Positions 1 to 5,862 of a stretch of DNA of 8,043 nucleotides are shown piece after piece (position 1 is the first letter of the stretch; every line of letters begins with the position of its first letter). The notes under the pieces are model-generated. The model was not told where the DNA came from, searched no databases, and saw nothing but the letters and a program-made list of their open reading frames with translations. The stretch is from Rubrobacter sp. (GTDB lineage Bacteria; Actinomycetota; Rubrobacteria; Rubrobacterales; Rubrobacteraceae), in the NCBI GenBank assembly GCA_016781775.1, contig JADDPR010000074.1, positions 1,757-9,799 on the forward strand, in the 5' to 3' direction. A program made the position numbers and the translations under genes.

Positions 1-107
1 TGTGGGGTACGTCTCTCTTGCCCGGGGCCGGGTTGCGGGAAACGGACGACCCTCCCGGGCCTCGCCGGCAGGATCGGGGACGTAAAGCACCAACAAGGAG
101 AGGGGCA

Positions 108-275
108 ATGCAAACAGCGAGGAGATCCGCGCCCCCTTCACCGCCCAACCCCGCCACGCGAACGCTCGGGCAAACCACCCTCGTTCGGGCTCCGCGCGAG
201 ACGGGGCTCCGTGGCGGGACTGTCCCCGACCTCGAGAAACGCGGCGGCGCTGTTCATGCGCGAAGGAGAAGCTGA
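108..275 (+). CDS. Doubtful small ORF, 55 residues, unknown
   Basis: I do not recognise this product. What argues for it is an ATG at 108 preceded by a good ribosome binding site, GGAG at 97-100, with a 7-nt spacer. What argues against it is the product itself: it is rich in Arg, Pro, Thr and Gly, has no hydrophobic core, membrane segment or motif, and overlaps a fragment in another frame that looks more protein-like. It may be the start of a gene whose later part has been frameshifted. I would treat it as a start-site relic rather than a working gene. Confidence 0.15.
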   Translation: MQTARRSAPPSPPNPATRTLGQTTLVRAPRETGLRGGTVPDLEKRGGAVHARRRS

Positions 276-328
276 GCGAGGAACAGCAGGAGTGCCTCAA
301 GATGCCCTGCAAGGTCCGAGAAGAATAA
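211..328 (+). pseudogene. Frameshifted protein fragment, possibly transposase remnant
   Basis: The frame from GTG 211 reads as a plausible amphipathic segment (SRNAAALFMRE). A switch of frame at about 262-270 then lets it continue as KLSEEQQECLK to a TAA at 326-328. The joined sequence, a hydrophobic-aromatic helix followed by an acidic LSEEQ turn, resembles the linker found in some ISL3-type transposases of high-GC bacteria. The match is short and from memory, no catalytic Asp or Glu can be assigned, and no terminal inverted repeats were found. The frameshift and small size mean it cannot be functional if it is what it looks like. It could equally be chance. Confidence 0.28.
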
Positions 329-354
329 GGGCCGGAAGCCGTAGGAACGACGAA

Positions 355-390
355 GCGGTGTGCCGTAGGAATGAACCTTCCGCACACCGC
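355..390. repeat. Inverted repeat, 9-bp perfect outer stem
   Basis: GCGGTGTGC at 355-363 pairs perfectly with GCACACCGC at 382-390. Inside, AGG (367-369) can also pair with CCT (376-378), giving a long interrupted hairpin. It is followed directly by the self-complementary 12-mer GCTCTCGAGAGC at 389-400. There is no T-run on either side. It may end a transcript entering from the left edge or be part of a mobile-element end. Its role is not decided by the sequence. Confidence 0.5.
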
Positions 391-421
391 TCTCGAGAGC
401 CGTGATAAGCCTGGCTTGTTA

Positions 422-462
422 GCGGTCGGCCGTCAGCAACCTGGTCGCTGACGGCCGACCGC
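422..462 (-). terminator. Strong hairpin after leuD, likely operon terminator
   Basis: A perfect 16-bp GC-rich stem: GCGGTCGGCCGTCAGC at 422-437 pairs with GCTGACGGCCGACCGC at 447-462 around a 9-nt loop. On the minus strand it begins 13 nt after the leuD stop codon (TAG, 478-476), the expected place for the end of the leucine operon. It lacks a U-tract on its distal side (TAACAAG follows). This is common for stem-loop terminators in high-GC actinobacteria. Because the stem is symmetric it could stop transcription in both directions. Confidence 0.72.
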
Positions 463-475
463 CGAGAGCCGACGG

Positions 476-1063
476 CTAAAAAACCTTCGGCAGGTAGCTC
501 GGACGGCTCTTCTCAAAGGTTTCGAGGTCGTCCTCGTGGGTGAGCGTCAGGCTGATGTCGTCGAGGCCCTCCATGAGCCGCTGGCGGGTGAAGTCGTCCA
601 TCTCGAAGGTCTCGTAGACGTTGGGTCCGGTGACGATGCGCTCGGTGAGCTCAACGGTGATCTCCGTGGCCGGGTCCTCCCGCACCGCTTCGAGGAGCTT
701 CTCGACGGCCTCCCCCGGCAGCTCGACGGCCAGAAGCCCTATCTTCGAGCAGTTGTTCTTGAAGATGTCGGCGAAGGACGGAGCGATGACGGCCCCGAAG
801 CCGTAGTCCTGGATGGCCCAGGGGGCGTGCTCGCGGCTGGAGCCCGAGCCGAAGTTCTCCCCGGCGATCAGGATGACCGCGTCCTCATGCTCGGCCTTGT
901 TCATCACGAACTCGGGGTCTTCGCGCCACTGGGAGAAGAGAAACTGGCCGAAGCCGGTCCGCTCTATACGCTTGAGGGCGTCGCTCGGCACGATCTGGTC
1001 GGTATCCACGTCGCTCCAGCCGAGGGGGAGCGCCTTCCCGACTACGCGCTCGACGGGCTGCAT
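476..1063 (-). CDS. leuD: 3-isopropylmalate dehydratase small subunit (LeuD)
   Basis: Small, swivelling-domain subunit of cytoplasmic isopropylmalate isomerase. With LeuC it converts 2-isopropylmalate to 3-isopropylmalate through 2-isopropylmaleate in leucine synthesis. The 195-residue length is normal for bacterial LeuD. Diagnostic segments are DTDQI at 20-24 near the N terminus, the substrate-binding signature GENFGSGSSREHAPWAI at 68-84, and PSFADIFKNNCSKIGLL at 95-111. The start is fixed by a GGAGG ribosome binding site (minus-strand reading of 1071-1075), 7 nt before the ATG and inside the last codons of leuC. The ATG overlaps the leuC stop in the string TAATG, so translation is probably coupled and subunit output balanced. 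No key residue appears to be missing. Identification is secure. Confidence 0.96.
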   Translation of the reverse strand: MQPVERVVGKALPLGWSDVDTDQIVPSDALKRIERTGFGQFLFSQWREDPEFVMNKAEHEDAVILIAGENFGSGSSREHAPWAIQDYGFGAVIAPSFADIFKNNCSKIGLLAVELPGEAVEKLLEAVREDPATEITVELTERIVTGPNVYETFEMDDFTRQRLMEGLDDISLTLTHEDDLETFEKSRPSYLPKVF

Positions 1064-2469
1064 TAGTTGACCTCCACGGGGACGCCGAGCTCACTGGGCG
1101 AGGCGAACCGTCCCATGACCGCCGTCGCCGCCGCGACCGCCGGGCTGACGAGGTGCGTCCTGCCGCCCTTGCCCTGACGGCCCTCGAAGTTGCGGTTCGA
1201 GGTCGAGGCGCAACGCTCGCCGGGCTGCAGGATGTCCGGGTTCATCCCCAGGCACATCGAGCATCCGGCGTTTCGCCAGTCGAAGCCGGCTTCCTTAAAA
1301 ACCTCGTCGAGGCCCTCCTCCTCGGCCTGGGCCTTCACGCGCATCGAGCCGGGGACCACCATCGCCCGGAGGCCGTCCTTCACCTTGTGGCCGCGCAGCA
1401 CCTCGGCGGCGACGCGCAGGTCCTCGATGCGAGCGTTGGTGCAGGAGCCGAGGAAGACGGTGTCCACCTCGATCTCCTTTATGGGGGTGCCGGGCGTGAG
1501 GTTCATGTACTTCAGGGCCCTGCGGTGCCCGTCGTTCTTCGGCTCGGGGACGGCGTCGTCCAGGCCGACGGTCTGCGCCGGGGTCGTCCCCCAGGAGACG
1601 AACGGGACGAGGTCCTCGGCTTGGATCACGACCTCCTTGTCGAACCGGGCGCCCTCGTCGGTCTTCAGCGTCTTCCAGTCCTCGACGGCCCGGTCCCAGT
1701 CCTCGCCCTTCGGGGCGTGCGGCCGGCCCTCGAGGTACGAGTAAGTCATCTCGTCTGGGGCGATGAGGCCCGCGCGGGCGCCGCCCTCGATGGACATGTT
1801 GCAGATCGTCATCCGCCCCTCCATGGAGAGCGAGCGGATCGCCTCGCCGCGGTACTCGATGACGTGCCCGACCCCGCCGCCGGTTCCGATGCGGTTGAGG
1901 ATGCCGAGCATGAGGTCCTTGGCGGTCACGCCGGCGGGCAGCTCGCCCTCGATCGTGACAGCCATCGTCTTCGGCTTGCGCTGCGGCAGGGTCTGAGTCG
2001 CCAGCACGTGCTCGACCTCGCTCGTCCCGATGCCGAACGCGAGCGCGCCGAACGCACCGTGCGTCGCGGTGTGGGAGTCGCCGCAGACGATCACCATCCC
2101 GGGCTGCGTCAGACCTATCTCGGGGCCGATGACGTGGACGATGCCCTGCCCGATGGCCCCCCACTCGTTGAGCGTGATGCCGAACTCCGCGCAGTTTTTC
2201 TTGAGGGCCTCCATCTGCTTGGCGGAGACCTCGTCCTTTATCGGCTTCCCGAAGGCGCTCGTCGGGACGTTGTGGTCCATCGTCGCGTAGGTGAGGTCGG
2301 GCCTGCGCACCCCGCGCCCCGCGAGCCTCAGGCCCTCGAAGGCCTGCGGGCTCGTCACCTCGTGGACGAGGTGGAGGTCTACGTAGAGGAGATCCGGCTC
2401 CCCCTCGACGCTCCGGACCACGTGCCGGTCCCAGAGCTTCTCGAAGAGCGTCTTCGGATTGCTAGTCAT
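1063..2469 (-). CDS. leuC: 3-isopropylmalate dehydratase large subunit (LeuC)
   Basis: Catalytic, iron-sulfur-bearing subunit of isopropylmalate isomerase, partner of the LeuD encoded next. The 468 residues match the usual bacterial LeuC length. Recognisable parts are TLFEKLWDRHVV at 7-18, MDHNVPTS at 64-71, the CGDSHTATHGAFGALAFGIG block at 129-148, and the three cluster ligands Cys343 (GSCTNAR), Cys403 and Cys406 (GCSMCLGMNPD). ASTSNRNFEGRQG near the C terminus is also typical. The ATG at 2469 follows an AGGAAG-type ribosome binding site by about 6 nt. It overlaps the upstream methyltransferase stop by 8 nt (ATGACTAG). The fourth gene of a four-gene run, leuD, overlaps its stop codon. Nothing suggests loss of function. 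Confidence 0.97.
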   Translation of the reverse strand: MTSNPKTLFEKLWDRHVVRSVEGEPDLLYVDLHLVHEVTSPQAFEGLRLAGRGVRRPDLTYATMDHNVPTSAFGKPIKDEVSAKQMEALKKNCAEFGITLNEWGAIGQGIVHVIGPEIGLTQPGMVIVCGDSHTATHGAFGALAFGIGTSEVEHVLATQTLPQRKPKTMAVTIEGELPAGVTAKDLMLGILNRIGTGGGVGHVIEYRGEAIRSLSMEGRMTICNMSIEGGARAGLIAPDEMTYSYLEGRPHAPKGEDWDRAVEDWKTLKTDEGARFDKEVVIQAEDLVPFVSWGTTPAQTVGLDDAVPEPKNDGHRRALKYMNLTPGTPIKEIEVDTVFLGSCTNARIEDLRVAAEVLRGHKVKDGLRAMVVPGSMRVKAQAEEEGLDEVFKEAGFDWRNAGCSMCLGMNPDILQPGERCASTSNRNFEGRQGKGGRTHLVSPAVAAATAVMGRFASPSELGVPVEVN

Positions 2470-3181
2470 GCGTCACTTCCTTCCTTCTTCTACTACCTTT
2501 GCGACCGCCGTAAACCGCGAAGCGGCCATCTTCGTACGAACTCTCCACCGACCCGAAGCCGGCCTCCCTGAGCCACGCCATCTGCGCCTCCAGCGTGGCG
2601 TTCTTGTCTGCCTTCATGCGCGCGAGCGCGGCGGATAGCTCCCCGTCGCTCGCCCCCGCTAGTTTCACGCGGCGCAGCCAGTCCTCCCCGTACTCCCTCT
2701 CCTTTTCGGGCGTCGGTCCGAGGACCTGATCCGCGTTGACGAACCACCCCTCGTCGGCGAGGGCGCCGTGGATCTTGTCGAAGAGCTCCCTCTTGTCGCC
2801 GTGCGTGAGGTGGTGGATCGACAACGCGGAAACCACGAGGTCGTACCCCCTGGGCTTCCCCGGCAGGGGCTTGCGCGCATGATCCATGACGCGAAACTCG
2901 AACCGCCCTTGCTCCCCCGCGAAGCGCCGCCGCGCCACCCGCAACATCTCCACCGAGATGTCCACGAGCGTCACCCGGGACTTGGGGAACCGCCCCGCGA
3001 CCATCGCGCTCAGGATCCCCGTCCCCGCCCCGAGGTCCAGAACCCGCAAGGGCTCCTCCCTGCCGAAGGGGACGCTCTCCACCGCGGCCCCGTAGAAACC
3101 GTCGAAGCCGGGCACGAGCATCCGGCGCGCCCCGTCGTAGTCGGGCGCCGCCGCGTCGAAGAGCGCCCCGACGCCGAGCAC
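2462..3181 (-). CDS. Class I SAM-dependent methyltransferase, substrate unknown
   Basis: A 239-residue soluble protein with the Rossmann-type methyltransferase fold. Motif I is VLDLGAGTG at 47-55, the acidic residue binding the SAM ribose is Asp74 in LVDIS, and SALSIHHL at 118-125 is the motif IV region. The N-terminal FDAAAPDYDGARRMLVPGF precedes the SAM domain, as in many small-molecule methyltransferases. The C terminus ends in a basic tail (GRKGSRRRK). It starts with GTG at 3181 inside the string TAGTG, sharing one base with the preceding stop. A perfect AGGAGG (minus-strand reading of 3190-3195) lies 8 nt upstream within that gene, so the GTG start is well supported. It overlaps leuC by 8 nt and must be cotranscribed with it. 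The substrate cannot be read from the sequence. It is not an obvious duplicate of the preceding methyltransferase. Confidence 0.88.
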   Translation of the reverse strand: MLGVGALFDAAAPDYDGARRMLVPGFDGFYGAAVESVPFGREEPLRVLDLGAGTGILSAMVAGRFPKSRVTLVDISVEMLRVARRRFAGEQGRFEFRVMDHARKPLPGKPRGYDLVVSALSIHHLTHGDKRELFDKIHGALADEGWFVNADQVLGPTPEKEREYGEDWLRRVKLAGASDGELSAALARMKADKNATLEAQMAWLREAGFGSVESSYEDGRFAVYGGRKGSRRRKEVTHD

Positions 3182-3954
3182 TACGCCGACCTCCTGGCGA
3201 GCATGTTCAACCGTGCGTAATCCACCACGAACTCCCCCTCCTCACCGAGACGCGCGGCCACCGCAGCCGCGAAAGCCTCGCCCTCCCCCTTCGGCAAAGC
3301 CTCGAGGTGTCTCCCCAGCACCACGGTCCTGAGGTAGCGCGCCAGCCCCTCGACGGAGCCGAACTCCGTGGGCTCCTCGTGGAGCCAGGCCTCGACGTCC
3401 TCGAACCCGGCCGCCTCCAGCCTCGCCCTCGTGATCGCGGGGTCCGCGAAGTTCCACGGGTCCTCCCAGCCCTCGAAGTACGGGCGGAACCGCTCCTCTT
3501 CCATGACCGCGCCCGCCGCAGCCCGCACCCGCGAGATGTTCCCCTCCCCCCCGCACTGCGCCACCAGGCGTCCCTGCGGCTCTAAAGCAGCCGCGAGCCG
3601 GCCGAAGAGCCTGTCGTGGTCTTTGATCCAGTGAAAAGTCGCGGTCGAGAGGACGAGGTCCACGGGCTCCCCGACCTCGAGCTCCAGCAGGTCGACACAC
3701 TCCACCCGCACCCTGTCGTCCCCGGCGAAGCGCTCCCGCGCCGCCTCCACCATCGCCGCCGATGCGTCCACGGCCAGCACGGTCCCGCGGGGCAACCTCC
3801 CCAGGAGCATCTCCGTCACCCGGCCCGTACCGCACCCGGCGTCCACCGCCGCCTCGTCGCCCCGCAGCTCGACGCGCTCCAGGAGCCTCGCGCCCCACCC
3901 CGTCATCGGGGCGGCGAGCACCTCGTACTCCTGCGCGTTCCACTCCATAGTCAA
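3181..3954 (-). CDS. Trans-aconitate methyltransferase-like (Tam family) enzyme
   Basis: SAM-dependent methyltransferase of about 255 residues, close to the 252 of E. coli Tam. Counting from a TTG at 3954, motif I is VDAGCGTGR at 37-45, the SAM-ribose acid is Asp63 (LAVDAS), and TATFHWIKDHDRLF lies at 104-117. Tam-like hallmarks are the N-terminal W-N-x-x-x-Y, the FHWIKDH stretch followed by a PQGRLVAQ strand, and the C-terminal YARLNMLARR. Tam methylates carboxylates of trans-aconitate, a by-product that inhibits aconitase. Yeast Tmt1, a functional relative, also methylates 3-isopropylmalate. Here the gene heads a coupled operon with leuCD, whose product is an aconitase relative, so an isopropylmalate-related substrate is plausible but unproven. 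ATG at 3948 may be the true start (255 residues); neither start has a clear ribosome binding site. Its last codons carry the AGGAGG for the next gene. Confidence 0.82.
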   Translation of the reverse strand: MTMEWNAQEYEVLAAPMTGWGARLLERVELRGDEAAVDAGCGTGRVTEMLLGRLPRGTVLAVDASAAMVEAARERFAGDDRVRVECVDLLELEVGEPVDLVLSTATFHWIKDHDRLFGRLAAALEPQGRLVAQCGGEGNISRVRAAAGAVMEEERFRPYFEGWEDPWNFADPAITRARLEAAGFEDVEAWLHEEPTEFGSVEGLARYLRTVVLGRHLEALPKGEGEAFAAAVAARLGEEGEFVVDYARLNMLARRSA

Positions 3955-3966
3955 CGGACACCGGCC

Positions 3967-3995
3967 TTACTTTGTCTCATCATGTGAGATAAACT
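3967..3995 (+). promoter_or_regulatory. Weak candidate promoter for the NdgR-type gene
   Basis: TTACTT at 3967-3972 and TAAACT at 3990-3995 are separated by 17 nt. The -10 candidate matches 4 of 6 consensus positions, the -35 candidate only 2. The first ATG of the downstream gene lies 9 nt after the -10 hexamer, so a leaderless or nearly leaderless mRNA is possible, fitting the lack of a ribosome binding site there. The right arm of the adjacent palindrome overlaps this -10 box, which would allow autoregulation. It is an inference from spacing only. Confidence 0.3.
3971..3993. promoter_or_regulatory. Imperfect palindrome, candidate regulator operator
   Basis: TTTGTCTCA (3971-3979) and TGAGATAAA (3985-3993) are inverted repeats matching at 8 of 9 positions around the spacer TCATG. 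The core TCTCA/TGAGA is perfect. It is the only notable palindrome in the short gap between the divergent regulator and methyltransferase-leuCD operons. IclR-family dimers usually bind such pseudo-palindromes in the divergent promoter region next to their own gene. It is therefore the best candidate site for control of both operons. The actual binding motif of this protein is not known to me. Confidence 0.58.
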
Positions 3996-4004
3996 AACCA
4001 AGAT

Positions 4005-4763
4005 ATGGACAGTATAGACGGCGTGGGGCGCATGAACAAGGGAGAGGCGACGAGCGGGGTCGGGGTGTTGGACAAGGCGGTCGGGATCCTGGCGTTCCTC
4101 GCGACGGACGGCCCGGCCTCTCTGGCGGAGGTCGTCGAGGGGACGGGGCTCGCTCGGCCGACGGCGCACCGGCTCCTGTCGGCCCTGGAGACGCACCACC
4201 TCGTGGCGCGCGGCGAGGGGCGCTACGCCCTCGGGATGCGCCTGCTGGGATGGGGGAACGAGGTGGCGGCGGGGGCGGGACTCGTGGGGGCGGCGCGCCC
4301 GGCGCTGACCGCGCTCAGGGACGCGACGGGCGAGAGCACGCAGCTCTACGTGAGGGAGGGCGACGCCCGGGTCTGCGTGGCGACGGTCGAGCGGGCGACG
4401 GGTCTCAAGACCACCGTACCGGTCGGGGCGGTGTTGCCGCTCGTGCTGGGGTCGGCGGGGAAGGTCCTGCTCGCCTGGGCCGAGGACCGGGAGAGGTTTC
4501 CGGCGGGCCCGGAGGCTTCCGTCCTGGAGGGCGTCAGGCGGCGGGGTTGGGCGGAGAGCGTGGCCGAGCGGGAGGAGGGGGTCGCGAGCGTCAGCGCGCC
4601 CGTCTTCGACGGGGACGGCGGGGTACGGGCGGCGGTGAGCGCGAGCGGCCCGATCGCCCGCCTCGGGGCGAACCCCGGCGAGCGGCTCGCCGCGGCGGTC
4701 GTCTCGGCCGCGCGTAAGATAGAAGAAGCCCTAGGAAACGGACGGACAGGGGGGAATGGATGA
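4005..4763 (+). CDS. ndgR: IclR-family regulator, NdgR/AreB/LtbR type
   Basis: DNA-binding regulator of 252 residues with the IclR layout: an N-terminal winged helix-turn-helix at about 19-75 and a C-terminal effector-binding domain at about 90-243. SGVGVLDKA at 17-25, GLARPTAHRLLSALE at 48-62, GVRRRGWAESVAERE at 176-190 and GVASVSAPV at 192-200 strongly recall actinobacterial NdgR, AreB and LtbR. In Streptomyces and Corynebacterium these sit next to and divergent from leuCD and control leucine-related genes, the same arrangement as here with two methyltransferase genes inserted. Two starts are possible, ATG 4005 and ATG 4032. The second gives an N terminus closer in length to the family, but neither has a good ribosome binding site. 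The stop overlaps the next gene's start. Orthology is inferred from remembered motifs. Confidence 0.88.
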   Translation: MDSIDGVGRMNKGEATSGVGVLDKAVGILAFLATDGPASLAEVVEGTGLARPTAHRLLSALETHHLVARGEGRYALGMRLLGWGNEVAAGAGLVGAARPALTALRDATGESTQLYVREGDARVCVATVERATGLKTTVPVGAVLPLVLGSAGKVLLAWAEDRERFPAGPEASVLEGVRRRGWAESVAEREEGVASVSAPVFDGDGGVRAAVSASGPIARLGANPGERLAAAVVSAARKIEEALGNGRTGGNG

Positions 4764-5515
4764 CGGATGGGAACGGCAGGCGGCTCGCGGTGGTCACGGG
4801 GGCCTCGTCGGGCATCGGGGCGGCTACGGCCCGGGCGCTCGCGGGGGCGGGCTTTGAGGTTGCCCTCGGGGCACGTCGCGAGGAGAGGATAGAGAAGCTT
4901 GCCGGCGAGCTAGGGGGGCACGCCAGGCGCCTCGACGTGACGGACCGCGACTCGGTCGCGGAGTTCGCGGAGTGGATGGAGGCTTTAGGCGGGGCGTCGG
5001 TGCTCGTCAACAACGCCGGGGGTGCCAAGGGGCTCGCGCCGGTATCCGAGATGGACGAGGGCGACTGGCGCTGGATGTTCGAGGCGAACGTCCTCTCCAT
5101 CGGGCTGATGACGAGGGCGCTGCTGCCGCAGATGCGGGCATCGGGGAGCGGTCACATCGTGATCATGGGCTCCGCCGCCGGGGTCGAGTCGTACCCGGGC
5201 GGGGGCGGCTACAACGCCGCCAAGTTCGGGGCGCACGCCCTCACGCACAACCTCAGGCTGGAGCTCCTCGGCGAGGACGTACGGGTGACGGAGGTCATGC
5301 CGGGGGCGGTCAGGACCGAGTTCGGGCTCGTGCGCTTCGAGGGGGACGAGGAGAAGGCCGAGAGACCGTACAAGGGGATAACACCGCTCACCGCCGAGGA
5401 CGTCGCGGAGTGCGTCCGGTGGGCCGTCACGCTCCCGCCACACGTCAACATAGACCGCATAGACGTCAAGCCAATCCGCCAGGGCGGCGTCGCGCTGTTC
5501 AGGAGGGACGGGTAG
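4760..5515 (+). CDS. YdfG-like NADP-dependent short-chain dehydrogenase
   Basis: Classical short-chain dehydrogenase of 251 residues. The cofactor motif TGASSGIG is at 13-20, with Arg39-Arg40 after the second strand favouring NADP(H). NNAG is at 84-87, and the catalytic tetrad is Asn110, Ser138, Tyr151 and Lys155 (YNAAK). The C-terminal part, with PGAVRTEFGLVRFEGDEEKAE at about 181-201 (as separate conserved pieces) and LPPHVNIDRIDVKP at 225-238, closely recalls E. coli YdfG. YdfG oxidises L-serine and related 3-hydroxy acids and reduces malonic semialdehyde. The true substrate here is unknown. Its ATG overlaps the regulator's TGA (ATGA), and a purine-rich AGGGGGGAA lies just upstream, so it is translationally coupled to the regulator. 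A link with amino-acid or 3-hydroxy-acid metabolism is inference. Confidence 0.9.
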   Translation: MTDGNGRRLAVVTGASSGIGAATARALAGAGFEVALGARREERIEKLAGELGGHARRLDVTDRDSVAEFAEWMEALGGASVLVNNAGGAKGLAPVSEMDEGDWRWMFEANVLSIGLMTRALLPQMRASGSGHIVIMGSAAGVESYPGGGGYNAAKFGAHALTHNLRLELLGEDVRVTEVMPGAVRTEFGLVRFEGDEEKAERPYKGITPLTAEDVAECVRWAVTLPPHVNIDRIDVKPIRQGGVALFRRDG

Positions 5516-5571
5516 CGGCCCCCGGAGAGCGTGACCGTAGGGGGCAGTGAGCCGGACCTTCCTCGAAGACC

Positions 5572-5670
5572 CTCTCGCGGGGATTCGAGCAGAGAACCGC
5601 TGCTCCCGGCTCCCCATGCTCGATGCACCTGAACTAGGAGAGGAGTGGGCTCTCGCGGATCTTCGAGCGG
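5572..5670. repeat. Direct repeat, two copies each leading into a hairpin
   Basis: Two 21-nt copies at 5572-5592 and 5650-5670 share CTCTCGCGG, then three variable bases, then TTCGAGC, matching at 17 of 21 positions. Copy one runs into a small stem, GAGCAG (5587-5592) with CTGCTC (5600-5605). Copy two runs into the 13-bp stem at 5669-5702. The shared order of direct repeat then hairpin suggests a duplicated unit rather than two chance matches. Confidence 0.45.
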
Positions 5671-5702
5671 GAGGGCCGGAGGTCATGCTCTCCGGCCCTC
5701 CC
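5669..5702 (+). terminator. Perfect 13-bp hairpin after the dehydrogenase gene
   Basis: GGGAGGGCCGGAG at 5669-5681 pairs perfectly with CTCCGGCCCTCCC at 5690-5702 around an 8-nt loop. It lies about 150 nt beyond the dehydrogenase stop and has no U-tract after it (CAGATTG). It is a good candidate end for the regulator-dehydrogenase transcript. Being symmetric it could act on both strands. A weaker 6-bp pairing, GCCCCC at 5518-5523 with GGGGGC at 5540-5545, lies nearer the stop. Confidence 0.5.
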
Positions 5703-5785
5703 CAGATTGCCTCCGTAGGTTTTCCGGACCTTCCGCTACCCCATCGTGAAGTACCAGGACGCCGTGCGGACGTTCTTGCGGCGTC

Positions 5786-5818
5786 GGTGGCTACCACCTT
5801 TACCGTCTTTTTGTTTTT
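5786..5818 (+). terminator. Short hairpin followed by a T-rich run
   Basis: GGTGG (5786-5790) pairs with CCACC (5794-5798) around CTA. The sequence then runs TTTACCG and a T-rich stretch of 13 bases (5806-5818, eleven of them T). This is the only pronounced T-run in the gene-free part and looks like an intrinsic terminator tail for plus-strand transcription. The stem is short and the T-run is displaced by seven bases, so support is modest. An alternative outer pairing CGGT/ACCG would place the stem right against the T-run. Confidence 0.3.
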
Positions 5819-5862
5819 GGGGATCGCGGGAAGTCGTGGACGAGAGCACCCGTCGAGGCGCT

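Larger units (their letters stand above)
1..354. other. Gene-poor segment with degenerate coding traces
   Basis: No full-length gene can be supported here. The stretch holds a 55-codon frame at 108-275 and a frameshifted fragment at 211-328, described separately. The base composition is as GC-rich as the neighbouring genes. The frames carry many arginine and proline codons of the kind produced by random reading of GC-rich DNA. It lies beyond the probable terminator of the leucine operon, so it is most likely an intergenic zone that has accumulated debris. A gene that ends before position 1 cannot be excluded. Confidence 0.5.

Noticed and set aside
1153..2571. A 472-codon open frame on the plus strand opposite leuC
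   Set aside because: It is the antisense shadow of the highly conserved leuC, kept open by GC-rich codon bias. Its product is rich in Arg, Ala, His and Val, with no family resemblance.
3949..4004. A leucine attenuator leader before the leu operon
   Set aside because: The gap is too short and contains no leucine-rich peptide frame or antiterminator-terminator pair.
5572..5620. A possible tRNA T-arm around GATTCGAGC
   Set aside because: No acceptor stem, anticodon arm or D-arm can be built around it, and the same string recurs as part of the local direct repeat.
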